A DNA stretch of 25,165 nucleotides from a virus (IMGVR_UViG_3300030419_001741:1-25165), one strand, 5' to 3'. Counted from the first letter of the stretch, positions 1 to 8,382 are shown. Translations and numbers: made by a program. Notes: generated by a model from the letters alone, not told the origin.

Positions 1-76
1 CTGCCTCTCCGACTCCACCCCATAGGCGGCTGTCGAATACAAGTGTGCCGTTTCCTGTTAGATTCGTGTTTGCCAT
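1..76 (-). CDS. 5' part of an unknown gene downstream of the capsid gene (cut by window edge)
   Basis: An ATG at 76-74 is preceded by a strong GGAGG ribosome binding site and opens a frame that runs off the left edge of the window. Only 25 residues are visible, beginning MANTNLTGNGTLVFDSRLWG. It follows the capsid gene by 36 bases in the same direction, where tailed viruses often carry a head-decoration, head-completion or tail gene. I do not recognise the family from this fragment and make no functional call beyond probable structural context. Confidence 0.6.
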   Translation of the reverse strand, partial: MANTNLTGNGTLVFDSRLWGGVGEA

Positions 77-112
77 TCCAATTCCTCCATTACTTATCCT
101 TTCTCCACTACC

Positions 113-1276
113 TCAAGCAGATATGTCCCTCACCTTACCGTGCGACCGATAGAACAGTTGCCATAGTTCTCCCATCGTGTGGAACATTCCCATCTGTCCG
201 AGCCTGTTGATGCCGAACGGATCTCCGGTTTCAATGCCGGACTCGTGGTATAGAGTTGGTTTTGCTGTGGTAAAGTACAGATAATCTGAATCGATGAAAT
301 ACATTCTCGATAGTTCGCCGGAATCTGCGGTTACATCCTTCGATGGAATTAGAGGAACACCGTTGTAGGTAGCGACTACGAAGCCTGCTTCCATACCGGG
401 AACACCCTTTACTCCATTTACACCGGGAACAACGCGCTTCATCTCGGTGAATCGCTGTTGTGGCTGCAAGAGTTGCTGAATCTTCTCAAGCGTATCGTAG
501 CCAGTTAGGATAACCTTTGGCTGACCACCCTTCTCCCATATGGTTCGGAACATTCCGTCAAGAATGTTCAGAGTTAGTGCGCGACCTGCGCCTGCTGAAC
601 CTGCGTCACAGTTCGCATCATACCATTGCTGAGAACCTGCGCCTGCTCCGTTGCGGGTTATGTTGTACTGGTTGTGATCGGTGATTGCTGATACGAAGTT
701 AGTTGCAGACTCAGTAAAGGACGATGATAGGCATCGGTCAAGCGACTCAAAATCGTTGCCCGCGACAGTATCCACATCAGTTAGTAGCATCTGATTGATA
801 TGCTCTGCGTGGTGCTTTGCCATCTCCATCTTCATTACTGCTCTTGCATCTCCAAGACCGTCATCCTTGTCAGCCAAGAACATTGCAGTTTCGCTCAGGT
901 CGAATGTGTGAGCCACAGTCTTTGGCTTTGTACTGACCTCTGCGAAAGTTGGCTTGGTGGTTTCCGGTAGCGTACCGTTCTCAGGCAGACCGCCGCCCTT
1001 TGTGTTGTCCGGCTTGGCGGTCACGACACGCCATCCCGACTTCTCCCACGGCTTCTTCGGTAGTATGCTAAAGGCGTTGAACTCTTGGTTGAGTTGCGAC
1101 CACACCTTGCGACCAAATATCGCCTGATAAGTTCCAGTTGTGCTGCTCACAAGGGGTGAGTCAGCCTTAAGCAAGTCTGTTCCGGCGTATGCCCATGCAT
1201 TTGCACCTGCACCTGCGCCGTAATACAGTCTCTCCATGTCTTCGATTGTCCTAATGTATCCTCTTGATCCACTCAT
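113..1276 (-). CDS. Major capsid protein, HK97-type (probable)
   Basis: The 387-aa product has the length and composition of a tailed-virus major capsid protein: an alpha/beta mix, no membrane segments, few cysteines, and Gly/Ala-rich flexible patches near residues 20-30 and in the middle (NGAGAGSQQW). A typical capsid phrase sits late in the protein, with YFIDSDYLYFTTAKPT followed by the C-terminal MFHTMGELWQLF helix region. It directly follows the prohead protease gene, the standard order protease then capsid. I start it at ATG 1276-1274 because AGAGGAAG sits just upstream. A TTG five codons earlier would overlap that ribosome binding site. In the mature head it would form the icosahedral shell. 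The family is called from context and general features, not from a strict motif, so the fold assignment is partly inference. Confidence 0.8.
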   Translation of the reverse strand: MSGSRGYIRTIEDMERLYYGAGAGANAWAYAGTDLLKADSPLVSSTTGTYQAIFGRKVWSQLNQEFNAFSILPKKPWEKSGWRVVTAKPDNTKGGGLPENGTLPETTKPTFAEVSTKPKTVAHTFDLSETAMFLADKDDGLGDARAVMKMEMAKHHAEHINQMLLTDVDTVAGNDFESLDRCLSSSFTESATNFVSAITDHNQYNITRNGAGAGSQQWYDANCDAGSAGAGRALTLNILDGMFRTIWEKGGQPKVILTGYDTLEKIQQLLQPQQRFTEMKRVVPGVNGVKGVPGMEAGFVVATYNGVPLIPSKDVTADSGELSRMYFIDSDYLYFTTAKPTLYHESGIETGDPFGINRLGQMGMFHTMGELWQLFYRSHGKVRDISA

Positions 1277-1317
1277 TTTCTTCCTCTCCAATTATTTTCT
1301 CCGTCACCCTAAAGCGA

Positions 1318-2688
1318 TTAATCGCCTCTTAGAGCCCTCCTTGCAAGATCTTCGGTGGCTCTCCACGCATCGATGTCATTGCCCATTGCGGCAAATTCTT
1401 CGTGTGTAGGGATGCGAATATCGGTGGTAGGTGCAGCGACAGCGGATTTCTGAATCTCGCTGTTCTCGGTGCGTAGGTTCTCGATTTCTGCCTTAAGTGC
1501 GGTAATCTGTCCGCCATAGTCCTTAGACTTCTGAACTTCAAGTGCGCGAGCGGTTTCCGACTCATAGCGGCTTTCCCAGTCTTGCTTGACGAGAGCCTTC
1601 AATGCTTCTTCGTCGCGCAGGGATGCGTATGCTCGATATCCTCGCTCAAGTCCTTCAGGGGTGATTTCATCATTCTTGATGATGTTCTTGTTGCCCGAAG
1701 GTGCATTGTACTCCATATTCTTCACGCCGGGCTGCTTGATGACATATTTGTTGCCACCGGGAGCCGGTAGGGAAGGATAGGATGGCTCAGACGCATCTTC
1801 GCCTGCGCCAACTTCGTCACCCATTCCTCTGTGAGAATATCCACCCTTGCCTTCTTGCAGGTATGCCTTCTCTAATCCGTAGTGTGCGCGAACGGCGTCA
1901 AGATCAACTCCCGACTCGTGCGCGAACTTCTCAAGAGTGTCGATGTAAGCAACCGCACCATCGTGCGACTTCTCAGTTTCCGACTTCTCCTCAGACTTTT
2001 CTTCAGATTTCTCCTCGGCCTTCTCCTCGGACTTCTCCTCGCCCTTGTCAATCGCCTTGAGTATTCCACTCAAACTGTCTCTTATCTCAATCAATGCTTC
2101 GCTTTCACTCATTTTACTCACTTCTTCAGTTTCTTCGTCCATTTTCAGGATTGTGTACCGTGCCTCGGGGTTGATGCCCTTCTTGCACAAGGTAATCTCA
2201 TGCAACTCAAGGTCGGTAATTTCTCGGTGGCTACCATGCTCGGGTGTGTGCTTAGACACACGGAACAAGGCTTGTCCGCCTATGGAAAAGGCACGAAGTT
2301 CTCCATCTCGTACCTGCTTTTGCACTTCTCGTGCCTTCTGAATGTCGCTTCGTATTCTGCATACGACGAAAAGCCCGTGGTTATCAACCTCGGACTTCCA
2401 CACGCGACCCTGTGAATCTTTGTAGGAATCAACGACTTCTCCGACTTGGATGCCGCTGTGGGCAAGTTGGACATTTCTGAATGCTTTGTTATCCATAAAT
2501 TTCTCAAACGCCTTACCAAGCGCGTTGGATGGGATTCTGTCGCCCTGCTTGTCCACCATATCGACACTTGCATAACCTGCGACATACAAATCATCGCCGC
2601 TTGATTCTTTGATGATCCAGCGGTCTGAGGATTCCCCCATTGCCGTCCAAGAAACAGATGTCGTACCTGCCATCGATTCACTCAACAT
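1318..2688 (-). CDS. Prohead maturation protease fused to a scaffold-like C-terminal region
   Basis: The 456-aa product starts with a prohead serine protease domain of the HK97/U35 kind (about residues 30-182). It has the entry strand YVAGYASVDMVDKQGDRIP, the catalytic histidine in QLAHS (H77), the catalytic serine in RAFSIGG (S135), and the closing segment ITDLELHEITLCKKGINPEA. The rest is scaffold-like: five EEKS-type repeats (217-236), a linker, and a coiled coil around 378-415 (QITALKAEIENLRTENSEIQ). Such fusions direct capsid assembly and are then digested by their own protease. M193 is preceded by GTGAG and could be an internal start giving a protease-free scaffold. The ATG used has only a weak ribosome binding site; a second ATG at residue 6 is possible. 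The gene lies 41 bases before the capsid gene. Confidence 0.88.
   Translation of the reverse strand: MLSESMAGTTSVSWTAMGESSDRWIIKESSGDDLYVAGYASVDMVDKQGDRIPSNALGKAFEKFMDNKAFRNVQLAHSGIQVGEVVDSYKDSQGRVWKSEVDNHGLFVVCRIRSDIQKAREVQKQVRDGELRAFSIGGQALFRVSKHTPEHGSHREITDLELHEITLCKKGINPEARYTILKMDEETEEVSKMSESEALIEIRDSLSGILKAIDKGEEKSEEKAEEKSEEKSEEKSETEKSHDGAVAYIDTLEKFAHESGVDLDAVRAHYGLEKAYLQEGKGGYSHRGMGDEVGAGEDASEPSYPSLPAPGGNKYVIKQPGVKNMEYNAPSGNKNIIKNDEITPEGLERGYRAYASLRDEEALKALVKQDWESRYESETARALEVQKSKDYGGQITALKAEIENLRTENSEIQKSAVAAPTTDIRIPTHEEFAAMGNDIDAWRATEDLARRALRGD
1981..2040 (-). repeat. Five tandem 12-base units coding EEKS
   Basis: Five consecutive 12-base units encode EEKS EEKA EEKS EEKS EEKS inside the protease-scaffold gene. 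They form a charged, probably helical or disordered linker between the protease domain and the scaffold part. Such tandem DNA readily gains or loses units by slippage, so copy number should vary between related viruses. Confidence 0.85.
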
Positions 2689-2718
2689 TTCTCAATAGTA
2701 TATGAATAACGGCATGAT

Positions 2719-2733
2719 AGCCCTAACAGGGCT
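2719..2733 (-). other. Perfect 6-bp stem-loop at the stop codon before the protease-capsid genes
   Basis: AGCCCT and AGGGCT form a perfect six-pair stem around a three-base loop. It starts in the stop codon of the 1106-aa gene and lies in the 44-base gap before the protease gene. No U-run follows on the minus strand, so it is not a classic terminator. It could be an RNA processing or stability element separating the long upstream transcript from the highly expressed protease-capsid genes, or a partial terminator. This role is inference. Confidence 0.4.
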
Positions 2734-5700
2734 CACAGCGCATCATCATCACGAGTGGCGGGCAGTACCTCACTTTCGCGTTTTTCGTGGTTCTTTTCTT
2801 TTGCAGGATAATGGAGTATGGCTTCTCCATCTATAATTTCCAAATAGGCTTCACCGTCTTCGGTGCTTACTCTCATAGACATGGGCCTAAACAAATCGTC
2901 CATATTTACGCCATCTTCGCCGGATCTTGGATCTCCAAATGTAGTATTTTCTTCATCGGTTATTTCTGTTGGGCCCATCGGGGCAGTAATGTCTGCTTGC
3001 ATTCCCGACCATGCCCCTCCATCCGCTGATGCCCTATTCATGCGTGGGAAGGCAAATTTCTCAGCGATGTCGTCATCTATTGCCTCATTTACAGTCCATA
3101 GGCCATCTTCTGTTTGCTCAAGACCATACTCTCCGGCATACATTTCTAATTTAGCAGAAGTCAAACCATCGACTATTCCAATCAATTTCTTTTCTTTGAG
3201 GGCTTCTTCTGCTGATGATATGGCGCGGCGGGCATGACGCATAATAGTCGAAATGCTATCGTGTTCGTCATCATCACCCTCTCCTTCATCTAATACTTCA
3301 GGGGCTTTATCCACAGATTTTCTTTTTATTGGTCGCTTACGAACAGAATGCAATGGCTTCAGAGTTCCTCCGTCAGATGATGTGAAAGTCGCGCCGCCTT
3401 CTCCTTCTTTCAAAAACAGTCCTGCGACCGGCCCCCATAAGGATATCTGCGATTCGGCCTGTTTCACAAGATGAGGCGGGCCGTCATACTCTGTAATGAA
3501 GTATCCATTTTCATCATAATCGGTTTTGACCATGACTGGTTGATATAGAGCGGGATATTCTAAGATGATATGAGTTCCTTTCAAACTTAATTCGGGAAGG
3601 GGAGGTAATGGCATTGATTTTGAAATTTCATCTTGAGGGTATAAAACCCATTTTGGATGTACTTCCTTACCCTTCATAAATGTGGAATGTGCATCTCTGA
3701 TTAACAAATCAGTCCTATCCATTGATGCGATGGTTTTGATTAGCCCATCTTCATCAGTAGTGACGCATGAATTAGGCGAAGGAAAATGGACATGATCCGT
3801 TGTGCTATACAATGTTCTCAATGTATTCACTCTATCAGACAAAGGCTCCATAGACATATCAGTATCTTTGTGGACTAACAAATCAACAACAGTCAATACA
3901 TCATCTTCAAGATACGCATCGAATACCGCATCTCCCTTTATCGATTCTTTCAATGATTTCTTGACTTTACTTGGCAAACTAACAGGATCAACGCTTTTAC
4001 CTGATTTCTTGACCAATACATGCTTTCCTTTGGGTTTCTTTTGAACAACCCATTCTCCACTAAATCCTTTGAGCGTATCCATATCGTCTAAATCGCGGAC
4101 TACATGCGCAGGTTCTATCAATGATTCAAAAACACCTGTCAATTCGTATTCATCATCCGATTTTTCTAAATCCATCGTAAGAGAAGGATGACCAAGTGGC
4201 GTCGGTGTCAATGCGTGAATTTCACGAGTTTTGTTATGTATCGGCTTTTGTCCATGTAACATATCAATCCCGTTAATCAAGCCTTCATGTGCCGTCCGTT
4301 GTGCTACTGTAAATGGTTGAGATTTCACATCAAAGGCGACCTTTTGCGTTTTTGGATCCCAACGCCATCCAAGAGTAGCGGGCATGTCATGCCCCCATGC
4401 ATCTGTATTCCCTGTATTGAAAACGGGAGGCATGATTCTATTTGATGAAGGATGAATGCGATTTTCACGCATTAATTCATAATTTGCCGCTGCTGCTATT
4501 TGTTGGATATTCCCTCGCGCAATTGTGTTAGTAGTAACATCTTTTTGAGTAGGAGAAAGAAACTCCACACCATGCTGCTGTTTCAATTGATTAGCCATTT
4601 CTAACATTCTTAGGGCGAGCGCATCATCTGATTGCGTGTAATGCTCATTATGCAAAGAAATAAAATCTGCATTAGAATTAGGATGTTCGATTCGGTATTT
4701 TCCTCCACGAGTATTGCCTAAATCCGCAATACCCTGCATTGCGCGACCAAAACGACTTACCGAAAACGCTTCAGGAGGTATTGTCATTCGTGAACCCTGT
4801 CCGCTAATTTCAGACGGATGAAGATGATGATGATTCGATGCATGGCTCCAACTTGAGCGTTTTCGCTCAAAATCAACATTTCCGGTTGAAATCGGCGCAT
4901 GCATTTCAGGAGGAACATCATTTGCAAGACTTGGAAAATGGGTTCCGCTTATCATGTGAGGGCCATCTATTGGAATTCTCTCGGTTAAGAATTCCGATAA
5001 CCAACTTTCATTATTGAAAATCTTAGGGAATGATTGCCCTAAGAGCGAATTCAATGATTCTGCGCCTCGACCAACACCACCCCAATACTGGAATGGTTCC
5101 CACCAATGATGATTATGCGCTTCTTCATGCTCAATGAATGGATGAGTTAGATGATTATGCGCTTCTTCAATATCGGGAGATGAAACTGGGCCGTGCCTAT
5201 CGCTTGGCCGAAGCCACCATGCCTTGAGAGGTGTAAATCGATCACGCCAATTCCTCAATGCCCTGTCCCACGATATTCCCGACTTTTCTTTCATTTTATT
5301 GCGTAACACCTTTGATTCGGGAGAATCGTGTTCAGTAGTGGTTGCTAATTCGCCTAACATATCAATAAATTTCTCGCCCTGTTCTTTTGTATTCCATTCT
5401 AAACCAAACAAATAAGGCAACATTCCAAAATCGCTATTCAACATTTCACGCTTTGATTCTTCCCACTCTTGAGGTGAATCATGTCTATTCACATCACGCA
5501 CATACAAATCAAGCATGGATGTATTAGGGCGGCCAAACAATTCATACATTTCACTTGAATTCAATTTAATCCTGCTTTCGCCTTCTTTGTGTTTATGAGC
5601 CAAAGTATGATGTTCTTCATCATCGCCTAAATGGGTAATAAACTCAAACAGATGATCAACAAACATTGGCTCCCCCCATGCCGAACCATGAAGTAATGGG

Positions 5701-6053
5701 CATGAATTAGATTTCATACCAAATGGTTGATGTTCCCCAAAGCGATTATCCGCTTCAGCAATAGGCCAATCTCCATAGTATGAATTGGATAACTTAGTGT
5801 GCCCTGCAAGGTATGATTGTTGATCTTGAGGGATAATCATTTGAGAGGGCAAAATCGGCGAACCGAGGTCTTTGAATGAATACGGAGGACTTGCAGCCAT
5901 CATTGACAAAGCAGCCATGTCTTGCTTAGTCAATTGGTTTCCATCAAGAGATTTGAGATATTCATCTGCGGGCGGTTCTTTGCCCATTATGCAAGATAAA
6001 ACCGTCTCTGTCCGAAGTCTAACTATCTCATCCGTCATACTACCCACCTTCAT
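2733..6053 (-). CDS. Large virion-region protein with a degenerate DNA-ligase-like domain
   Basis: This 1106-aa protein is the largest in the window. The N-terminal 600 residues are helical and rich in histidine (for example 298-316 and 407-412) with no family I recognise. Residues about 645-806 read like the nucleotidyltransferase domain of ATP-dependent ligases. GEWVVQKKPKGKHVLV (666-681) matches the motif I region, with K-P-K-G where ligases have K-x-D-G. FDAYLEDDVLTVVDLL (711-726), followed by EPLSDRVNTL, matches motif III and the next helix. TDLLIRD (781-787) and GKEVHPKWVLY match motifs IV and V. Several catalytic residues are replaced, so activity is doubtful. The C-terminal third is acidic with a basic patch (905-915). 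The first ATG overlaps the previous stop as ATGA; residue 6 (ATG at 6038) has the better GGTGG site. Its position before the protease suggests a head or packaging role, which is inference. Confidence 0.8.
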   Translation of the reverse strand: MKVGSMTDEIVRLRTETVLSCIMGKEPPADEYLKSLDGNQLTKQDMAALSMMAASPPYSFKDLGSPILPSQMIIPQDQQSYLAGHTKLSNSYYGDWPIAEADNRFGEHQPFGMKSNSCPLLHGSAWGEPMFVDHLFEFITHLGDDEEHHTLAHKHKEGESRIKLNSSEMYELFGRPNTSMLDLYVRDVNRHDSPQEWEESKREMLNSDFGMLPYLFGLEWNTKEQGEKFIDMLGELATTTEHDSPESKVLRNKMKEKSGISWDRALRNWRDRFTPLKAWWLRPSDRHGPVSSPDIEEAHNHLTHPFIEHEEAHNHHWWEPFQYWGGVGRGAESLNSLLGQSFPKIFNNESWLSEFLTERIPIDGPHMISGTHFPSLANDVPPEMHAPISTGNVDFERKRSSWSHASNHHHLHPSEISGQGSRMTIPPEAFSVSRFGRAMQGIADLGNTRGGKYRIEHPNSNADFISLHNEHYTQSDDALALRMLEMANQLKQQHGVEFLSPTQKDVTTNTIARGNIQQIAAAANYELMRENRIHPSSNRIMPPVFNTGNTDAWGHDMPATLGWRWDPKTQKVAFDVKSQPFTVAQRTAHEGLINGIDMLHGQKPIHNKTREIHALTPTPLGHPSLTMDLEKSDDEYELTGVFESLIEPAHVVRDLDDMDTLKGFSGEWVVQKKPKGKHVLVKKSGKSVDPVSLPSKVKKSLKESIKGDAVFDAYLEDDVLTVVDLLVHKDTDMSMEPLSDRVNTLRTLYSTTDHVHFPSPNSCVTTDEDGLIKTIASMDRTDLLIRDAHSTFMKGKEVHPKWVLYPQDEISKSMPLPPLPELSLKGTHIILEYPALYQPVMVKTDYDENGYFITEYDGPPHLVKQAESQISLWGPVAGLFLKEGEGGATFTSSDGGTLKPLHSVRKRPIKRKSVDKAPEVLDEGEGDDDEHDSISTIMRHARRAISSAEEALKEKKLIGIVDGLTSAKLEMYAGEYGLEQTEDGLWTVNEAIDDDIAEKFAFPRMNRASADGGAWSGMQADITAPMGPTEITDEENTTFGDPRSGEDGVNMDDLFRPMSMRVSTEDGEAYLEIIDGEAILHYPAKEKNHEKRESEVLPATRDDDAL
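5106..5169 (-). repeat. Direct repeat coding EEAHNH in a His-rich stretch
   Basis: A roughly 19-base direct repeat (near 5108-5126 and 5151-5169) encodes the hexapeptide EEAHNH twice, 14 residues apart, within a segment of the 1106-aa protein that holds seven histidines in 19 residues. The duplication looks recent because the DNA copies are nearly identical. The clustered His and Glu could bind metal, but no known zinc motif is complete. Confidence 0.6.
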
Positions 6054-6574
6054 AGGCGGGCATAGATTTGGTGAATCAACCCCGCAATCTCATCAACAAC
6101 TCCAAATTGGCTTGGATGGCTGCTCTTGCGAATTTGACCCAAATAATCTTCAACTGAATCTTTGTTGTCATTGAATCCGCCGGGATTGGTCAAATGCATG
6201 TGAAGCGATGAAGATTTTGCATCATAGCCCGTTTGGGACACAGCAGGCATCTTAGCCACCTCGCTTATTGGTTTGCGCGAAGGGCCATCCTCAGAGAACG
6301 GGAGAGTTTGGTTTGTACCAAAACCGGCAGCCCTAATGTTCTCTCCGGATACTTCATGGAATTGAGGAACGCCATTATCTGCGGTGCTTTCTTGATGGTA
6401 TTTCACTACTTTACCACAGTCAGGACAATCATCATCAGAACAACCACTACCCATGCATTCGTAGTTTTTTTCATCTTTTTCGATGCCCAATGATATTTCA
6501 ATCGATTTGCAAATTGCCAATAATCGACCTTCAGGCGTTTCTTCCATTGGATTTACATATTTCATTTCAACCAT
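6050..6574 (-). CDS. Unknown protein with a four-cysteine zinc cluster
   Basis: The 174-aa product is not a family I recognise. Its N-terminal helix (residues 13-32) is followed by a compact cysteine cluster, C40-x4-C45-x4-C50-x2-C53, which very likely binds zinc, and then by a polar, probably disordered middle part. The C-terminus (VDEIAGLIHQIYARL) is an amphipathic helix. The gene overlaps the preceding gene by 8 bases and the following one by ATGA, so it is translated as part of the chain. Two ATGs lie at the start (residues 1 and 4) behind AGGAGA. The first is very close to that site, so the true start could be residue 4. Confidence 0.75.
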   Translation of the reverse strand: MVEMKYVNPMEETPEGRLLAICKSIEISLGIEKDEKNYECMGSGCSDDDCPDCGKVVKYHQESTADNGVPQFHEVSGENIRAAGFGTNQTLPFSEDGPSRKPISEVAKMPAVSQTGYDAKSSSLHMHLTNPGGFNDNKDSVEDYLGQIRKSSHPSQFGVVDEIAGLIHQIYARL

Positions 6575-6806
6575 TTCTCCTATAATCAGGATGTGCCATC
6601 AATTCGTCATAATTTTCCATCCAACTCAAGTGAATCTCCTTTGCCAATCCTTCATCTATGCCTGCGATATTAGCAAGGTGTGGGGCTGCACCGAACATAT
6701 TGACTATACCACTCTCTCGTATGTTTTCTAACAAATTGTAGTATTCCATCCATTCAGGATTTATTGCCTTTACGACAGCCCAAGCATGATCAAATGAATT
6801 ACTCAT
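6567..6806 (-). CDS. Tagged small protein (MSNSFDHAWAVVK N-terminus)
   Basis: The 79-aa protein opens with MSNSFDHAWAVVK, one of the shared N-terminal tags of this virus. The rest is helical and acidic and ends in a short basic tail (HPDYRRNG). The start is chosen at ATG 6806-6804 because GGGAG lies 8 bases upstream, the ATG overlaps the previous stop as ATGA, and the tag is placed at the extreme N-terminus as in the other members. Beyond the tag I recognise no domain. The segment GIVNMFGAAPHLANIAGIDEG could be a helical hairpin. Its first 17 coding bases are almost the same as those of the tagged gene at 8382, suggesting a common origin of that tag variant. Confidence 0.8.
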   Translation of the reverse strand: MSNSFDHAWAVVKAINPEWMEYYNLLENIRESGIVNMFGAAPHLANIAGIDEGLAKEIHLSWMENYDELMAHPDYRRNG

Positions 6807-7132
6807 CGAGTCATCTCCCTTTCTGCATCTTCCCATTCCCTAATCTCATCAAAACGAGATTTAGCAATCATATCGCCGCTTCCCGAAAATGGCCCAACTG
6901 AAGTGGACACATCCATAGTGTCGCGATTCAATGGATCGAATGTTTCGTCGGCATGAGGTGTAGCAAAGACTTGCCATCCCTGTTTCTTCATCATCATAGT
7001 AGGATCTTCTGCGGCCTTTGTTAATGTCAAATTTTCAGATTCCAAGTTTTCGATGCGTTCTTTCAAAACCTTAACTTCTTCAATTAATTCCTTAGCAAGT
7101 TCTATGGTAATCTCGGTATCTTCATCAGCCAT
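6803..7132 (-). CDS. Small coiled-coil protein
   Basis: The 109-aa product has an N-terminal heptad-rich helix (about residues 8-42, LAKELIEEVKVLKERIENLE) that should form a coiled coil. A Met/Lys patch and a mostly disordered C-terminal half follow, ending in a charged helix (FDEIREWEDAEREM). It starts within TAATG, sharing a base with the upstream stop. I recognise no family. Coiled-coil proteins of this size among head genes are often scaffold, chaperone or connector accessories, but nothing here proves that. Confidence 0.72.
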   Translation of the reverse strand: MADEDTEITIELAKELIEEVKVLKERIENLESENLTLTKAAEDPTMMMKKQGWQVFATPHADETFDPLNRDTMDVSTSVGPFSGSGDMIAKSRFDEIREWEDAEREMTR

Positions 7133-7644
7133 TAGAAGCCACCCCCCATCAATCTTTGATTACCTTGAGGGCTTAGAGAGATACTTCCCATCCCCGCGCT
7201 AAGTCTCTCATTACCCATTGGGGTCATGGATTCCGTAGGCTCATTTAGTGTTACTGGGCCGTGCATATCATGTAAGCCTAAAACTGTGTATTTCAAAGCA
7301 GTTAGCGCACCGCTTATACTGTGAAGTTCGGCTTCTAATGATGCTAATTTTGCAGGAAGCACACCATTAACGCCTTGTTGTGAAAGTGCCTTATTCACAC
7401 TTCCAATTCGCGTATCTGCTTCATCAAACCACAAAACAAGGTTGTTGAGCGATTGTCCAACACCCGAAAAATCCTGATCCGGAGACATGGGTAAATCTGC
7501 GCCTGTACCATTTGGGCCGGGAGTGTTCATTGGAGGCTGTACGCCTTGTGCCGCCATCATAGGGTCATTTTTCAATAGAATATCATCGCGGACTTCCAAA
7601 GCCCGTAGGCGTTCGGCAAGAGAACCTTCTGACTTCCATACCAT
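7132..7644 (-). CDS. Unknown protein with helical core and Gly/Met-rich tail
   Basis: The 170-aa product has a leading helix (SLAERLRALEVRDDILL) and a Pro/Gly linker (35-60). A long helical part follows (65-125) with regular hydrophobic spacing (LNNLVLWFDEADTRIGSV and LASLEAELHSISGALTAL), likely a coiled coil. The tail carries two similar phrases, MGNERLSAGMGS and QGNQRLMGGGF, an apparent internal duplication. GAGGG lies just upstream of the ATG and the preceding stop is 8 bases away. Function unknown; the oligomeric-helix look and its place between portal and capsid genes favour a structural or assembly role. Confidence 0.72.
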   Translation of the reverse strand: MVWKSEGSLAERLRALEVRDDILLKNDPMMAAQGVQPPMNTPGPNGTGADLPMSPDQDFSGVGQSLNNLVLWFDEADTRIGSVNKALSQQGVNGVLPAKLASLEAELHSISGALTALKYTVLGLHDMHGPVTLNEPTESMTPMGNERLSAGMGSISLSPQGNQRLMGGGF

Positions 7645-7652
7645 GCAATCCC

Positions 7653-7997
7653 TCAGAAAATCGTGTGTTCGCGGAATACTTTGTTTGTTCTTCCCGCTCG
7701 GACGACTCCAAGAGCAATTGCACCATCATTGGCCGAGTAATCGCCATCTGTGTTGTCGAACTTCATAATCATGCCTGCCTGCACACTATCGGATTCGTTT
7801 TGCATCTGCTTGGTTAGTTTGTCATGAAGTTCCAAGTCACCCATCAAAACATCCATAGCATTTCTTGCATCATGAAGATGCTTCTCGATATCATCTCTAT
7901 TATTCAGGTCAATCGCCTTTTGCATTGCCTCAATTGAAGCCAATGCTCGGCGAGCCATAGGATCCATTTTCGCCAATAAATCAAAGCCATCGCTCAT
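7653..7997 (-). CDS. Unknown helical protein, possible degenerate tag
   Basis: The 114-aa product begins MSDGFDLLAKMDPMARRAL, which faintly resembles the shared tag (F-D then a hydrophobic stretch and A-K) but lacks the AW core, so membership is uncertain. Residues 15-70 are helical with many charged residues. The C-terminus changes to a strand-rich part (IALGVVRAGRTNKVFREHTIF). ATG 7997 is chosen because GGGAGGG precedes it by 9 bases; an in-frame GTG six codons earlier lies on that site. The phrase AIALGVVRAGR resembles the C-terminal SLALGIVGKR of the basic protein at 18127-19491, which may be a small shared motif. Confidence 0.7.
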   Translation of the reverse strand: MSDGFDLLAKMDPMARRALASIEAMQKAIDLNNRDDIEKHLHDARNAMDVLMGDLELHDKLTKQMQNESDSVQAGMIMKFDNTDGDYSANDGAIALGVVRAGRTNKVFREHTIF

Positions 7998-8043
7998 GTC
8001 GCTCAACCCTCCCACATTATCAATCGTTATTGAGAGTTGCTAT

Positions 8044-8382
8044 TCAAACTCCGCGCTCTCCGCCTATCCCATAACGATTCAAACGAGCATCAATTATCTT
8101 CTCAGATGAACTCTTATCATCTCTTGAATCCCCTTTTCTGTTAGATACGGATGTCCCGCCGTCATTTCTTTTTACACGCTCAGGCGACCTCCCTGCTGTT
8201 GTTCGTGTAAATCGTTGTGATTCGTCTTGTAATTGCCTTAGCGGAGGAATGTCATGAGGGATGTGTCGCTTTTGCATACCCGGAATGGGCAATGGTGGCT
8301 CGGTGTCATGATAAGGGTCTTCTTCCTCGCGCCCACAGTATTTCTCAACAACACTCCAAGCCATCTCAAATGAATTACTCAA
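8044..8382 (-). CDS. Tagged protein with TTG start (SNSFEMAWSVVEKY N-terminus)
   Basis: The 112-aa product is assigned a TTG start at 8382-8380. It overlaps the upstream stop as TTGA, GGTGG lies 5 bases upstream, and it puts the tag (M)SNSFEMAWSVVEKY exactly at the N-terminus, matching the MSNSFDHAWAVVK protein. An ATG four codons earlier (8394) is the alternative. After the tag the protein is polar, Pro- and Arg-rich and probably disordered (GRSPERVKRNDGG, DSRDDKSSSEK), ending in a short basic helix. No enzyme motif is visible. If it is virion-packaged, the basic part could contact DNA, which is inference. Confidence 0.7.
   Translation of the reverse strand: MSNSFEMAWSVVEKYCGREEEDPYHDTEPPLPIPGMQKRHIPHDIPPLRQLQDESQRFTRTTAGRSPERVKRNDGGTSVSNRKGDSRDDKSSSEKIIDARLNRYGIGGERGV

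Noticed and set aside
1314-1325. 12-base palindrome GCGATTAATCGC at the protease stop codon
   Set aside because: As RNA it gives only a 4-pair stem with a 4-base loop and overlaps coding sequence; likely chance.
1882-2415. 177-codon frame on the plus strand within the protease gene
   Set aside because: It is antisense to a confident prohead protease, and its Leu/Arg/Phe-rich text (RLLLRLFFRFLLGLLLG) is the complement of the EEKS repeats.
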